Positions 48,099 to 59,187 of a stretch of DNA of 64,000 nucleotides are shown one piece after another (the first letter of the stretch is position 1; each line of letters begins with the position of its first letter). Below the pieces are notes generated by a model. That model did no database searches. It saw nothing but the letters and a program-made list of their open reading frames with translations, and was not told where the DNA came from. A program made the translations under genes and the position numbers. Origin of the DNA: Geosiphon pyriformis (lineage: Eukaryota; Glomeromycota; Glomeromycetes; Archaeosporales; Geosiphonaceae); assembly GCA_016748015.1 (NCBI GenBank), contig JAAOMT010000263.1, positions 64,193 to 128,192 of the forward strand. The letters are read 5' to 3'.

Positions 48099-49869
48099 TT
48101 AATAATTTCGAACCAATTTTTAATAAAATGATTGGTGAGACAAAAAGGAATCACTGCACGCACTGTCCTAAAAAATGAGAAATAGGGTTAGTAAATGCTA
48201 GATTAAAGTTTTGGCTAATCTTGAATTACCAAAAAACAACAACAACAACAACTAAACCACTTTCTCATAATCTAGAAAACAAACCTTAGCGTTTACTTAA
48301 TTACTTTTGGTAAACCAAAAAAAAAACTCGTTTAAAAAGAAGAATAAAAGATTTAGGTTCGAGTACCATTTCAAATTTTAATTTTTTTATTTTTCCAAAA
48401 TTTCATTTAGTAATTTCTTCAATTGTAATCTCTTTCGTTATTCTTGAGATCACAAACAAGTAAAATCTCTCGTTTTTTTTTTCGCCATTCTTGGAATTTC
48501 GCTTTTTATTAACTACTTAGGCTTTATTAATGAGAAATTAAATTTATACTATAAATAATTTGATTATTGATTGTTCTTTTGACAAAGATTCTTTTTATTT
48601 TCAGTGATTTTCTTTTATTAAATGTATATTAAAAATTTATTAAGTAAATAAATACCATTTTTAATTAGTTTTTTTTGCTTATTAAAATATCATATTTATA
48701 ATATTTTCCCAAAAAATTAATTATAATATATATTTACAGATAAATAAATTAATTTTTTTAATAATAATTAAAATAAAAGAAAAATCCAAAAATAGAAATA
48801 AATTAAAAAAATTTTATTTTTTTTAATAATTTATAAAGTTTATTTGAGACTTAGTCGTGTTTCTTTACGTCAATTTGAAATATTTAAATTTTAAAGGTAA
48901 ATTGGTAATAGATTTAATGGTAAAAAATTCGTGTAACTGTAGGATAAATTTTTGTTTGTATATACTTGGATTTTTGAGAAGTCTATGTTATTGTTGTACT
49001 CATTATATTTGTATTTCATAATATGAGCCCAACATTTAAAACAAGAACAAAAAAAAATGGTAATAGAGTTTAAAAAGAATCATATTAATTAGTTTATCAT
49101 TGATTGAAAGCTCCCACGTAAAAAGTTGTCACGCAAACAAAAATCATACCAATTATATCTTTTAAAAACAATAAAAGATAATAGTTTCTAGTGTCATCTT
49201 TTCTTTTTTATTTTAAAACTTTCTTATAAATTTACTTTTTGTTTCAATGCCACAGAGCCCTGATCTCTGATTAAGAAGGTTAAGACTATTTTAGTAAAGT
49301 GGCTTTTTTAACTTTTTTCTAATTTCCCCACAAAATTCCTAAAGTATCACAGTGCGATGAGAAATCTTGTTTTACACCAATCATTAATTGCCAGCATGAA
49401 TTAGAATCTGAATAGGGATTTTTGAAAAACATTATTATTTCTCAGAAAAAAAAAAAAAAAACTGGCCTTTGCTCTGATTGTTTGTATCCTATTAAATATT
49501 CTATCTTTCGGAATTAACTTGTTGAGAAGGTTTTTCCCATCTACTGTTGCTTACTCATCCGTCACCTGGAAAGTTAAAATAAAAATCGACCTTCAACCCA
49601 AATAAAGGTATTAAAATAACCACGCCACGCTAGATTGGGCTTCAGATGAGTAAGAGTTGGTCTGTGCGGTTTTTTTTCCCTGTGGTGATGCTGATAACCC
49701 TGTGATATTTGTAAACATTTATGAGAATTGTGATTACTATGAGATTAATTGACTAAATTGGAAATTTTGATTGTCAAACCTTTGGATCGTGAGAATATGA
49801 ACCAAATTAGTTTTTCCATTGTAAAAACTCGATACAAACCGACAAGAGGAAATTGATTCATCAAACTTT

Positions 49870-49874
<5 letters not shown>

Positions 49875-49915
<41 letters not shown>
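49875..49915 (+). repeat. 41-base poly(T) tract
   Basis: Uninterrupted T run, unusually long; length may be uncertain in the assembly. Confidence 0.9.
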
Positions 49916-49921
<6 letters not shown>

Positions 49922-50304
49922 TTTTTTTTTAAAAAATTGGATAAAAAATGTGATATTAGATATTTAAAATATTCACCCAACTCTTCGACTAGCCGTACAT
50001 GCAAGATAATCACGGAAATTAAAGTTGAAGATCAGCAAATAGAATGTTTAACCAAATTGGCGTCGCGCCTACTTACTAAGCGAAATATGATGATAGAGGG
50101 GCTATTTATCTAACTGATCAAAATACTCTACAAAAAATTGTAAAAAAATAGCTCATCTTTTAGCGCGCCACAAATCAGACTGTACAGTAACATAGTTGCA
50201 CCTGCGCACAGGCATTCATCAATCCAAAACTAAAACACTACAGCCTTGTATCACACACAAACTCTCACATTATCAACGCTACACTTTTCCTAAATGTTTC
50301 CACA

Positions 50305-50368
50305 CCCCCCCCCCCCCCCCCCCCCCCCCCTCCCCCTCCCCCTCCCCCTCCCCCTCCCTCCCTCCCCC
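50305..50368 (+). repeat. 26-base poly(C) followed by (TCCCCC)n
   Basis: Uninterrupted C from 50305 to 50330, then about six T-spaced C4-5 blocks. The opposite strand is therefore a long G-run array able to form G-quadruplexes. Confidence 0.9.
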
Positions 50369-50805
50369 AATAATTGGTGTAAATTAAATTGATAACAATA
50401 AATTTTCTCGCATCAAAAGTGTCCAAAGATTAATAAGATTTAGGGGTAAAAATATTATTGTTCTTTATAACAACCTAGCACCTAGAATTTTTTTTTGGAG
50501 CGTTTTTCCATTTGCTTTTTCCCAGGTGATTTTCCTTTGGCAGCGAGGTGAATACGCCAGCATCATAAATGGTAGGGCACGAGGGGTAGTTGTCACATCA
50601 AATTACTGTGCAGTTTGCAGTGTTCTTATCACATCTCCAGTTAAGACTCCGATAGTATTACAAAACTAATTTTATTTACAATCACCTTAATATAAAAAGG
50701 TGTATAGAGATTCAAAAAATTCTTTAATCACTTTCTCCTTATTTTTTTTTAATGTTTTTATAACCTATATATTTTTTTTGTATCGGTTATTAAATTTTCT
50801 TCAAA

Positions 50806-52053
50806 ATGATGGCAAGAACATCAAAAACATCAACAACATCGACAAAAACAACAAAAACAACAAAAACAGCAACAACAGTTTTTCCTCTTAACCGATTACC
50901 TTTTGATTTATTAGAAAATGTTCTTTCATTCCTGATTAAACATGAAGACACTCAAGTTTTTGGAGTTGAACTATTATACGTGAATCGAAATTTTGCTCGT
51001 GCAGTAGTACCACATATTTGGAACCATATTTTTATCGTTGAACCGACACAATATCATCTATCAACGATTTTGAAATCACCCATCGAGAAATTAATGTTCA
51101 ACTATCCAGCCATGATTCGTAGCGTGAAAATATGTCCAGTCTCAATATCAGATATGAAACCTGGAGGCTTGCTGCGGTCTTTGAAAATTTTAAGTGACCA
51201 GTTGCCAAACTTGAAACGACTTCATATTGAGGATAAATTATCTTTTTGTCATGTTTGTCTTGTGGGTAAAGAAGCTACAACTATACAAGTTGCCGCATTA
51301 ATTTCTTCAATGAAAAAATTAAAAGAGTTGAACATCGATTCGAATCATGATATTTTTAATGACAGCTTATTAGCGTTTATTGCTCCAACAATGACTGATA
51401 ACTTGACTCGAATTTCATTGAGTGGTGGACATTTTACGGATAAAGGAATCGTTGAAACTATAATACCAGCATTGAAACATAAATTGGTTGAAATATCAGC
51501 TGGATTGGGTGGAATAAATCCTGTTTCAATTACTGGATCTACAGTTATTTCTCTATTAACCGAATGTACACAACTACGAAGAATGTCATTGGAAGGCCTT
51601 CACCTTCACGATAAAGACTTCCTTATCGAAGATCTTCCTGAAAATAAATTAGAATATCTTTACCTTGGCAAAGTATCCCCACAAGATTTTACCACTTTTG
51701 GGCTTCGCTCACTATTGTTAACCTGTCACAAATCCTTAATCACACTTAAACTTGATCTTGATCATATTTCTCAAATTGTTATACAAGACATTATCATTCC
51801 TTTATTCCAAAATCAAAAACTCTCTCAATTTCATTTGGTGTCTGATTCATGGGCTGCTTGGGCAGCGCATTATCCTCGTCCACGATATGAACATGAACTT
51901 CGAGCCAAGGAAGCAATGTGGCGCTGGAAAATGAAAGCTTATTGGGGATTATCGAATGATTCGATTCAAATGATTGGCAAACAAGTAAAAACTCTCCAAA
52001 TATTTAGTATCTTGAATATTAATCATTTACAAAAAACAATTACTCATTTCTAA
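50806..52053 (+). CDS. F-box/leucine-rich-repeat protein
   Basis: Single exon, 415 residues. A Thr/Lys/Ser-rich leader (residues 1-25, from ACA/AAA repeats) is followed by an F-box at about 27-70: LNRLPFDLLENVLSFL...LLYVNRNFARAVVPHIW. The remainder shows irregular leucine-rich repeats (LPNLKRLHIED, MKKLKELNIDS, CTQLRRMSLEGLHL, NKLEYLYLGKV, KTLQIFSILNINHL). F-box proteins bind Skp1 through the F-box and present substrates to SCF ubiquitin ligases through the repeats; the substrate is unknown. F-box/LRR proteins are a large expanded family in arbuscular mycorrhizal fungi. I chose ATG 50806; the second Met codon follows directly. Confidence 0.85.
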   Translation: MMARTSKTSTTSTKTTKTTKTATTVFPLNRLPFDLLENVLSFLIKHEDTQVFGVELLYVNRNFARAVVPHIWNHIFIVEPTQYHLSTILKSPIEKLMFNYPAMIRSVKICPVSISDMKPGGLLRSLKILSDQLPNLKRLHIEDKLSFCHVCLVGKEATTIQVAALISSMKKLKELNIDSNHDIFNDSLLAFIAPTMTDNLTRISLSGGHFTDKGIVETIIPALKHKLVEISAGLGGINPVSITGSTVISLLTECTQLRRMSLEGLHLHDKDFLIEDLPENKLEYLYLGKVSPQDFTTFGLRSLLLTCHKSLITLKLDLDHISQIVIQDIIIPLFQNQKLSQFHLVSDSWAAWAAHYPRPRYEHELRAKEAMWRWKMKAYWGLSNDSIQMIGKQVKTLQIFSILNINHLQKTITHF

Positions 52054-52678
52054 TTTGAACGCTTTTTATTTATTATCTTTTAATCTTGAGTAATAAATAT
52101 CCTGTTAAATAGTACTAAAAGTAGCAGTATACACAATTTTTATTCATTAGTAATTGTAATAATTCGTAATTAGATTTTATAGAAAAAATATAAACCAATT
52201 AGATTTATCTCTCTCGTAATTTTTAAATGTCATTTATGAGGGAAACGAGGAAGATGGATGAATTTTAATTATTGTATCGTTGTAAACGTCAGATATTTGA
52301 TATAAGAACCTTTATTTTTTTTCATAGACTGAGAAGATAAAATAAATTTTCTGTCCGAGATTTCCTTTCCTTTCCTTTATTGTACTCTAATCAATGATCA
52401 GTTGTGAATTTCAAACACCAAAAGTGCTTATGTATTTTGCAATTTTTTCATGTTTATTCAAAAACGCTCTTTTTTTCTCATCACTAAATGAATAGAGACC
52501 TCCTCATAATGTATCAAGAAAATTTTTCAAAACTAGAGAAAAAAATAATGAACGATTCCATTATCTATTACCCCAGAACACAGTAAAAAATTTTAGAATT
52601 TTTTAAGACCAATTATTATTGGTTATGGTCGGGACTTTGTGAACTATTAAAAAGATCTAGGTCCGAGTTTCTATATAG
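52054..52678. other. Intergenic, 3' of the F-box gene
   Basis: Nothing recognisable. Confidence 0.5.
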
Positions 52679-53636
52679 GCACGAAAAAAATTATAACCAA
52701 TATTAGAAATATCAGAAGAACGTTCGAGAAAGTTCTGGAGTACGACAGATACGTGGAGAAGCTAGAAAGATTGAGTGAGTTGAAGAAAAAAGTCAAGGGA
52801 AAACAAGTACAGGGACGACGAGAAAGAGATATGGACAGAAGAGACGCCGAGAGAACGAATAAAAAGGGGCAGATGCAGAAAATAAAATATTTTTTTGATA
52901 ACAAAAACTCATGACTTTGGACTTGGGGACTTCAAGTAAAAAATGAAAAATTACTTTCCCATTCATCTATCTCGTTTAAAACATTGTAATATTTATTTTA
53001 CTCATATATAACATATATATTCGGAGGATAGTTTGAAGTTATCACAAAGCTATTATAGTCAGAATACTTATCTTAGGGAACGTTTAATATACTTTCTGCG
53101 ACATTAATTTAATTGTGCTTTTTTCCTTTTCCTCACTATCATTGCTTCTCACTATAGAAACTATAGATGCTGCAGTGAGACAGATTTCTTACTGGTGCTT
53201 TTAAATGCCTCATTGACTCTTTGATGCAACCATTTGCAGATTCAAAAAAACTTAATGTCATATCGAGAGAAAGACATGTCCCTTGAGAGGTTTTTAGAAA
53301 CTGTGGAGAGTCTTCAACAAACAAGATTAGTCCTTCTGCTGAGACCAGAAAGTGGTTACTTTCGGCAAATTGTAGGTAGTCCGGACGCCATACACTGCAG
53401 CGCCTATGATGTACTACAATTGACTGAATTTTTTTCACTCAGTCACAATGATGATCTGGAGTTTCGGGGGGGGGGGGGGGGGGGGGAATGTCTAGTAAAA
53501 GAGTTCAACTCGAAAGTATGAAAAACTATGATCGAGACCAATTTTCCTTTGGCAATGCGTTTGGGGATATGGGTAGAAGCTCTGTGGGGAGAAAACAGGA
53601 GTACTAGGTACATATTAAAAAGAACTGCTGGAAGAT
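52679..53636 (+). mobile_element. Mobile-element-like debris, partly coding-looking
   Basis: A GC-richer patch. At 52679-52912 the plus strand is open and highly charged (FEKVLEYDRYVEKLERLSEL..., RRERDMDRRDAERTNKKG), with no start codon. At 53139-53440 both strands are open, and neither product is recognised. At 53523-53636 the reading FPLAMRLGIWVEALWGENRS leading to YILKRTA resembles the 'lp..fWaEAl..a.YilNRtp' stretch of Ty1/copia integrases, with damage. A 21-base G run interrupts the patch. Identification as an old retroelement is tentative. Confidence 0.3.
53466..53486 (+). repeat. 21-base poly(G) tract
   Basis: Uninterrupted G run on the plus strand. Confidence 0.9.
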
Positions 53637-54201
53637 AGACGGCGGACTTCTCATTGGTCATATACTAAATCTGTTATTATTCGGAGCTCTTTATGAAACA
53701 CTTGTTTTTCATTTTTACATTATTTGCTGGAAGATCATTTTTAAAAAAAATGGGAAATGATGTTACAAAAGGAAAAAGAGTAAATATTCATACGAGGACA
53801 ATAATCAAATGGCTATTATTAGAAAAGACAAATAGAAGATATTTGTAAGCAAGTATTTTGAACTAGAGGATTGATCAACTAAAAAACTTTATCAGAAATG
53901 GAAATTTATTAATCTAGACTTTTGGAAAAAAATAATAGATTCAGTGGATTTAGTGTTATTTATATCCCAAAATAAAATCCCATCATTTTGTATTATTTTA
54001 GTTATTTGAAATATCACTATCATCATCCTTGGTATTACTCTAAAACTTGGTATGCGATAAAAGAAATGAATCAATTAACCCCTTCCTAATACCACACAAA
54101 TCAAATCTTATTTCTTCTATCTGGGAACCTTTTACATCAAAGATCGATATTTTCATCATATCCTCGTCATTTTTGTTATGCGAGATTTAAATTCTTATAA
54201 T

Positions 54202-54222
54202 TATATATATATATATATATAT
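54202..54222 (+). repeat. (TA)n microsatellite
   Basis: About ten TA units. Confidence 0.9.
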
Positions 54223-54591
54223 AAGACTTTTAAATTATTTAAAGAAACTCTGTATATTGAATACCAGTTTGTTTGTTAGCACAAAAAATTTGATCAAATG
54301 GCTTCTTTTAGGAACTAAAAGATTCTATAAAACTTTCTATTTATTGATTTTATATAACTTCAATTTCTCGAGAATTTAAACTAAAAAAATTTTTAAATAG
54401 ATTTGAAAAAGGGTTTCAAAGAAATTAAAAATTATACGATAATCTCATATCAGCATTAGTGATAGTGTTTTAAGTTTATTTTATGTTAGCTTTCTTCATT
54501 TTTGAATAAGAAAAGAGGAATTAGTTAGATTAGAAATTGAAATATTAAAATGTCTAGTTTTACCAAAACAAAATTTATTTATTTGTTTAAC

Positions 54592-54614
54592 GTACATGTA
54601 CATGTACATGTACA
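54592..54614. repeat. (GTACAT)n self-complementary repeat
   Basis: Almost four units of GTACAT; the whole tract reads nearly the same on both strands. Confidence 0.85.
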
Positions 54615-54949
54615 ATAGGAAATTACAAGATTCTCGTTCAGATTTCATGAAAAAATATAATAATAATAATCCTCAAGTCTACTAAAGGTTTTAAACGACA
54701 GAGATTCTATTAAAGAAGTATTAAAAATTTTTTTCCTTCCCTTCTGGAAAAATTTGTATTTTAGAATAATTTCGTGAAACTAAATAAATTTAGTTTTACA
54801 TGTCGAAAATTTTGAAGTGTAGCATCACCTATAATACAACTATGAAAAATTCCATAAGAGTCTATTTAAATTTGAGTCATGTAACAAAGTTTCAAAATAT
54901 ATGGTCTATCGATTTGACGTTTGAATAAAATTTAATAACAATGACTCAT

Positions 54950-55663
54950 TTAGTCTGAATAACTTAAAAATGAAGATGCTAAGTTAGAAACCTTGACACA
55001 ATCAAAATCATTAATGGTTTCCGGAGCGAGGTCATCAATAAGGGCTTGAATCCAATCATAACCAATTGGAAACGCAGCAAAGAAAATTGACTTGTTATCA
55101 CGTTTTTGAGCTTTCGATTTGTTATTTTGCTTTTTTGGAAGTTTGTAATCCTTTGGAACTCGGATGCCATTGCATTTTTTAACAATTGTTTCGCTTGGTG
55201 CTGGGCTAGTCTGGGTTGACGTTGGAGTGGAAGATGAATTGTCAGATGGAGAGGGAGTTGAAGATGAAGTGTCAGGTGGAGAGGGAGTAGAAGATGAAGT
55301 ATCAGATGGAGAAGGAGTAGAAGATGAAGTATCAGATGGAGAGGGAGTAGAAGATGAAGTCTCAGATGGAGGGGGAGGGGGAATCGATGAAGTGTCAGTT
55401 GGAGTTGGAATCGATGAAGTATCAGGTGGAGGGGGAGTAAACGATGAAGTGTCAGGTGAAGCAGCAAAAGGGATTACGTTGCCTACGTTATTATTTCCCG
55501 TATTATTTTCATTAGTATTGCTACCATAGCCGTTACCAATGTTTCCATTTCCATTATTATTACCCCCTTGACGTTTCATCATTGGGGAAGCATAAGAAAA
55601 ATTAAACATAGAAAGAATTACTATGGAAAAAATTATTAAGGTATTCATGAATTTAGAAACCAT
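54950..55663 (-). CDS. Secreted Ser/Thr/Pro-repeat protein (effector- or wall-like)
   Basis: Single exon, 237 residues. The N-terminus has a signal peptide (NTLIIFSIVILSMFNFSYA, residues 7-25), followed by SPMMKR, a Kex2-type dibasic site. Residues 33-60 are Asn/Gly-rich. Residues 68-155 are tandem PSDTSSSTPS-like units of about 10 residues, likely heavily O-glycosylated. The C-terminal part is different: KKCNGIRVPKDYKLPKK, then FPIGYDWIQALIDDLAPETINDFDCVK, with two Cys that could pair. A broken relative lies at 56689-57161 and shares the N/G-rich part, the KKC(N/D)GIRV motif and the ALIDDLAPET block. Secretion is inferred from sequence; function unknown. Confidence 0.75.
   Translation of the reverse strand: MVSKFMNTLIIFSIVILSMFNFSYASPMMKRQGGNNNGNGNIGNGYGSNTNENNTGNNNVGNVIPFAASPDTSSFTPPPPDTSSIPTPTDTSSIPPPPPSETSSSTPSPSDTSSSTPSPSDTSSSTPSPPDTSSSTPSPSDNSSSTPTSTQTSPAPSETIVKKCNGIRVPKDYKLPKKQNNKSKAQKRDNKSIFFAAFPIGYDWIQALIDDLAPETINDFDCVKVSNLASSFLSYSD
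55215..55460 (-). repeat. 30-bp tandem repeats coding PSDTSSSTPS units
   Basis: Imperfect 30-base units (GATGAAGTxTCAGxTGGAGA... on the plus strand) within the secreted-protein gene; the most similar copies are adjacent, which fits slippage or unequal exchange. Confidence 0.85.
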
Positions 55664-56688
55664 TTTGCTTTCTTTTTTTTAATGATTATTTTTAAAGAGT
55701 ATAAAAATTTTTTTAGATTCTTTGGGTCGAATTCTCTTACTTATATAGCTTATGACTTTGTTAAAGAATCTTTGAACCCGAACTCTGAAAAACACACATA
55801 ATGACATATATATTATATCATCGGTGAAATGGAGTATTTTTCTCGGTCATTTTGAGATCATCTAATCTTTTTTAAGTTAAATTCGGACTTTTCCCTAGAT
55901 TTTTCAGATTCCCATTTTCTGTGCAGCATACATTAACTTGTTCGCTTCACTCTGATTGAACGAAATCGGTTTTTTGGTTTCAGTTATTTTAGCTACTTTT
56001 TTCAAATCAAAAAGGTGTGAACTAGGCGTTTACTGGGCAATAAATCTAAATATCTAGGCTTTTATTTTAAACGTTTTTTTGTGATACTATTTGAAAAGTT
56101 TTAACGTTTATTCCCCTAATCAGTATCTAAATTAGAGCAAAGTGGGGACACAGCCATCCAAATTATTTTCTACTGCTCTAAAAATGATAAAAATCTAAAA
56201 ATTTCTTTATTGATGATTATTTTGAGCTAACTATTTAAGTTTTAAAAAGCATTATTCATATTTATGACTTATAAATATCTCGAATTGATTTCATCTAAAT
56301 TTGTAATTACAAAGGAAATTCCTGATACAGAATTCTTCAGGCATATTCTATGTTAGTTATTTTTTATCGTAGCATAGTTATATAAATGCATATTTTAAGG
56401 TTTAGTTTAAATTAAGTTAACAAGAAATTAAATTAACCAAGTGTCAGATTGATTATAATTTGGAATTTTAATATTAATTAGTTTTTAATAAAAATAGAAA
56501 TATAAGTAAACAATAATTTATCAAGCTAGTTAAAATGGACAGCCATTTATAAAAAAAAAAATGATTCGATATGTAAAAAACTGTTCATTTGTTCGTTTCT
56601 TTAAATTATTAGTTTTATATTGCTTTAAAGATATCCGATTTCTTTTAAATTTATCAAAATAAATACTAACAATTTACTTTAGATCCAG
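55664..56688. other. Intergenic region between the secreted-protein gene and its broken copy
   Basis: Nothing else recognisable. Confidence 0.5.
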
Positions 56689-57161
56689 GAACAAATTTCA
56701 GGATAAGGAATATAATCAAATTTAGCACGAGTTTCATGGGCTACGTTATCAATCAAATTTTGAGCCTTCTAGTAACCTATCTATTTCAAGCTTATAACCT
56801 TTTAGCACTCGAATCCCATCACACTTTTTATCACCATTCTTCTTTCTAGCAACTTTTGATTTTTTATCTTTTAATCCCTTTTTTTGGTGAAGACCTGTCA
56901 CTTCTCTTATCGTCTTTATTGTTTCTAGTATTATTTTCATTGATGTTATTACCATAGCCACTATCAATATTTCCGTTCCAATTTCCATAACCGCGGCCTT
57001 AACGTTTTACTAAATTGACTTGACGCGAGGGAAATTGGGGCTTTAAAACCTTTCGGAGCTTTATAATACTACGATCCCGATTGATAGGCAGAGGATATAT
57101 CAAAAATTGAGAGAAGAACGATAGAAATAGTAATCAAGTTGTATACGAATTTAGGGACCAT
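56689..57161 (-). pseudogene. Broken paralogue of the secreted repeat protein
   Basis: ATG at 57161 begins MVPKFVYNLITISIVLLSIF, the same signal-peptide style as MVSKFMNTLIIFSIVILSMF, but an in-frame TAG follows after 30 codons. In another frame GYGNWNGNIDSGYGNNINEN matches the N/G-rich part. A third frame gives KKCDGIRVLKGYKLE. A further shift gives NLIDNVAHETRAKFDYIPYP, ending at the TAA at 56689. The PSDTSSSTPS repeat block is absent. At least three frame breaks are needed, so this is a pseudogene. Confidence 0.8.
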
Positions 57162-58027
57162 TTTATGTTTTGATTGTAGTTTTTCATGGATTTAAGATTG
57201 AAGATTTTACTTTTAATGTTTCGAAAATTTAATTTCTTGCTTGAGAATTTTTTAGCTTATGTTCAAGTCAACGATTACCTTTATATTTTTGATTCTTTGA
57301 ACTGATTCCCAAGATTGGAGATTTACAAACTTTGAAGATCTAATCCTTTATTTGAAAACCTCGGGTCAATCGTTTATTTTATACACTGTCAGAAATTCAT
57401 GAAAATCGCTGTTTATTGTTTCGAATTTAACTTGTTTTAAAACCACCATGTCTTTTAGCTTTGTAGGAATTCCAAGTTTATTATATTATTATTTAAATAA
57501 ATAAGGTATTTATCACCGAAACTTCTTTTTAAGAATTAATACCAAAAAATTTCAAAAAATATAGTTGCGTTAACCATCCACGAGATAACATTTAAAAAAT
57601 TTTCACATGTTATAAATCCTAAATTCGAAATTTAACTATTTAGAAATAAGATAGAAAGAATTACTAAATATTTATACTTGAAATATATTATATCTCCTAC
57701 CTCTACAGGTTTAAAACCTTTGCTGTATGCCTTCATTTAAAAATCATTATTTCAGTCTTAATAACTATCCTTTCATTTGTTAAATAAATTTTTAGACCGT
57801 TTTCAATGGATAAAATTCTTAATAACTGTCTATTTTTAGACTTTATTTAAATTTTTTTTTCCGGTAAAATAATGTAAAAATATAATAGTAAAGATAATTA
57901 TATATAATGTGACTAAGATTGAAAAAAGTTATAAAGTTATAAAAGGAAATTAGACCTTCTATAGCGTTTTAAGTAATCAAAGATGTTAAATTATTAATTA
58001 TATAAAGGAATCAATTGGTAATACAGT
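57162..58027. other. Intergenic region
   Basis: AT-rich; nothing recognisable. Confidence 0.5.
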
Positions 58028-59187
58028 TTAAACTTTATTTATTAATGTAGAAATTCCTATTTTCTTTATATAAGCATCTAAAAGTGGTATCGATGCATTT
58101 CTCACTGAGGCGACAAAGGCTATAGTTTTAACTGCTTCACTAAGCCATTGAACTTCGCTAACTCCGTCAGGCTTAACATAAGCTCCTTTAGATGTTGCTA
58201 CTATCTCCTGTTTCATCGCATACTTCATTCCGATCTCCCCCAATTTTCCATCCGGAGTTAACAGTGAAAAATTCGAAGCCAGCTGACCAGAGAATAGAAT
58301 TGTATTTTTTCCTGGATTAATTGTGAGATCTTGAATTTCGGCTGGACCTATGTATGTGGTATTATAGTAAATATCGATTCCAAAGCTGCCGAGATAGAAT
58401 GTAATTGATGATGGGTTATAAAGATCTGCTTGAATTGATTGACCAAGTGTTGTGATGGAGGCGGGACTAATCTTGTAGCTTGTTACATTAACATTTTTAA
58501 GTCCGTTGCCACCTAAAATAAATTTTAAGAATTATCAATTATTAATGATAAATTATAATCTTATATTTTAAAAATTATTCATTATATATTAGAAAAACTC
58601 ACCGGCTAATAAGATATCTTTTTTAAAGTCAAGTCCACTTTTTGTTATACTAAGAGCCTTAACAGTTGCCTTTCCATCTAAAGTCCATGTAAACTCTTTA
58701 TCATTCAATAGGACTTTTGTAAACTCTTTAAACTTTTCTTTTTTAGTAATCAAAAACTCTTCATTAGATTCTATCTCCGCTTCACCATGATGAATGTTCG
58801 TCTTAGAAAACCTTACATTCCCTAACACAGTACCATTCCAGATAATATTAACCGGATCCGGAAATCTGATGCTAGCATCTAAACTTCCAGCAGTTTTAAT
58901 TTTTAATTTTGTAAGAAGACGAAAGGAAGATTCGGTAATTGGTGGGGAGATTGAAAGAGAGGTGATTGTTATGGTCGATTTATTTATTTTATTTTGAATA
59001 GTTTTTGGAAATACAACAAGGATCAGAACCGGGATTAAGATTGCAAGGAATATAAGAAGAAGGCTAATTAATAAGAACCAGAATTTTTTTTCAGCGTAAA
59101 ATTTAGATTTAAATTAGGTCTAGATTTAGATTTAGATTTAGAATTAGTAGGTAAGAAAGAGTATTCAAGAGTATCCTGGGGATTCAT
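58028..59187 (-). CDS. DUF3712-like (LEA2-type) single-pass membrane protein, one apparent frameshift
   Basis: Exon 1 is 59187-58603 and exon 2 is 58512-58028 (donor GTGAGT, acceptor TTTTAG, phase 1). A cytosolic start (MNPQDTLEYSFLPT, then Ser/Lys repeats) is followed by a membrane helix (FWFLLISLLLIFLAILIPVL). The lumenal or outer part resembles LEA2/DUF3712 domains: LDASIRFPDPVNIIWNGTVLG, then in exon 2 QADLYNPSSITFYLGSFGID and YYNTTYIGPAEI.DLTINPGKNT. The ATG frame and the helix frame differ by one base. The break coincides with an A8 run (59091-59084), where one more A would make the whole gene open (about 356 residues) and restore the splice phase. It is therefore either a sequencing error or a very recent mutation. 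Fungal relatives include vacuolar-membrane proteins; role not known here. Confidence 0.7.

Larger units (their letters stand above)
48099..50805. other. Intergenic region with long homopolymers
   Basis: No gene supported. Bases 48500-48900 are very AT-rich. A 41-base T run and a 26-base C run are listed separately. The frames at 49853 and 50196 are read mainly through these runs. The right end should hold the promoter of the F-box gene. Confidence 0.55.
53637..54949. other. Intergenic region with two short repeats
   Basis: No gene supported; contains the TA run and the GTACAT repeat listed next. Confidence 0.5.

Noticed and set aside
48345-48372. GGTTCGAGTACC resembling a tRNA B-box
   Set aside because: No A-box and no cloverleaf can be formed upstream.
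49853-50387. Phe-rich and Pro-rich plus-strand frames
   Set aside because: Read through the poly(T) and poly(C) runs.
54979-55529. Leu/His-rich minus-strand and Val/Asp/Gly-rich plus-strand frames
   Set aside because: Alternative-frame readings of the 30-bp repeats in the secreted-protein gene.
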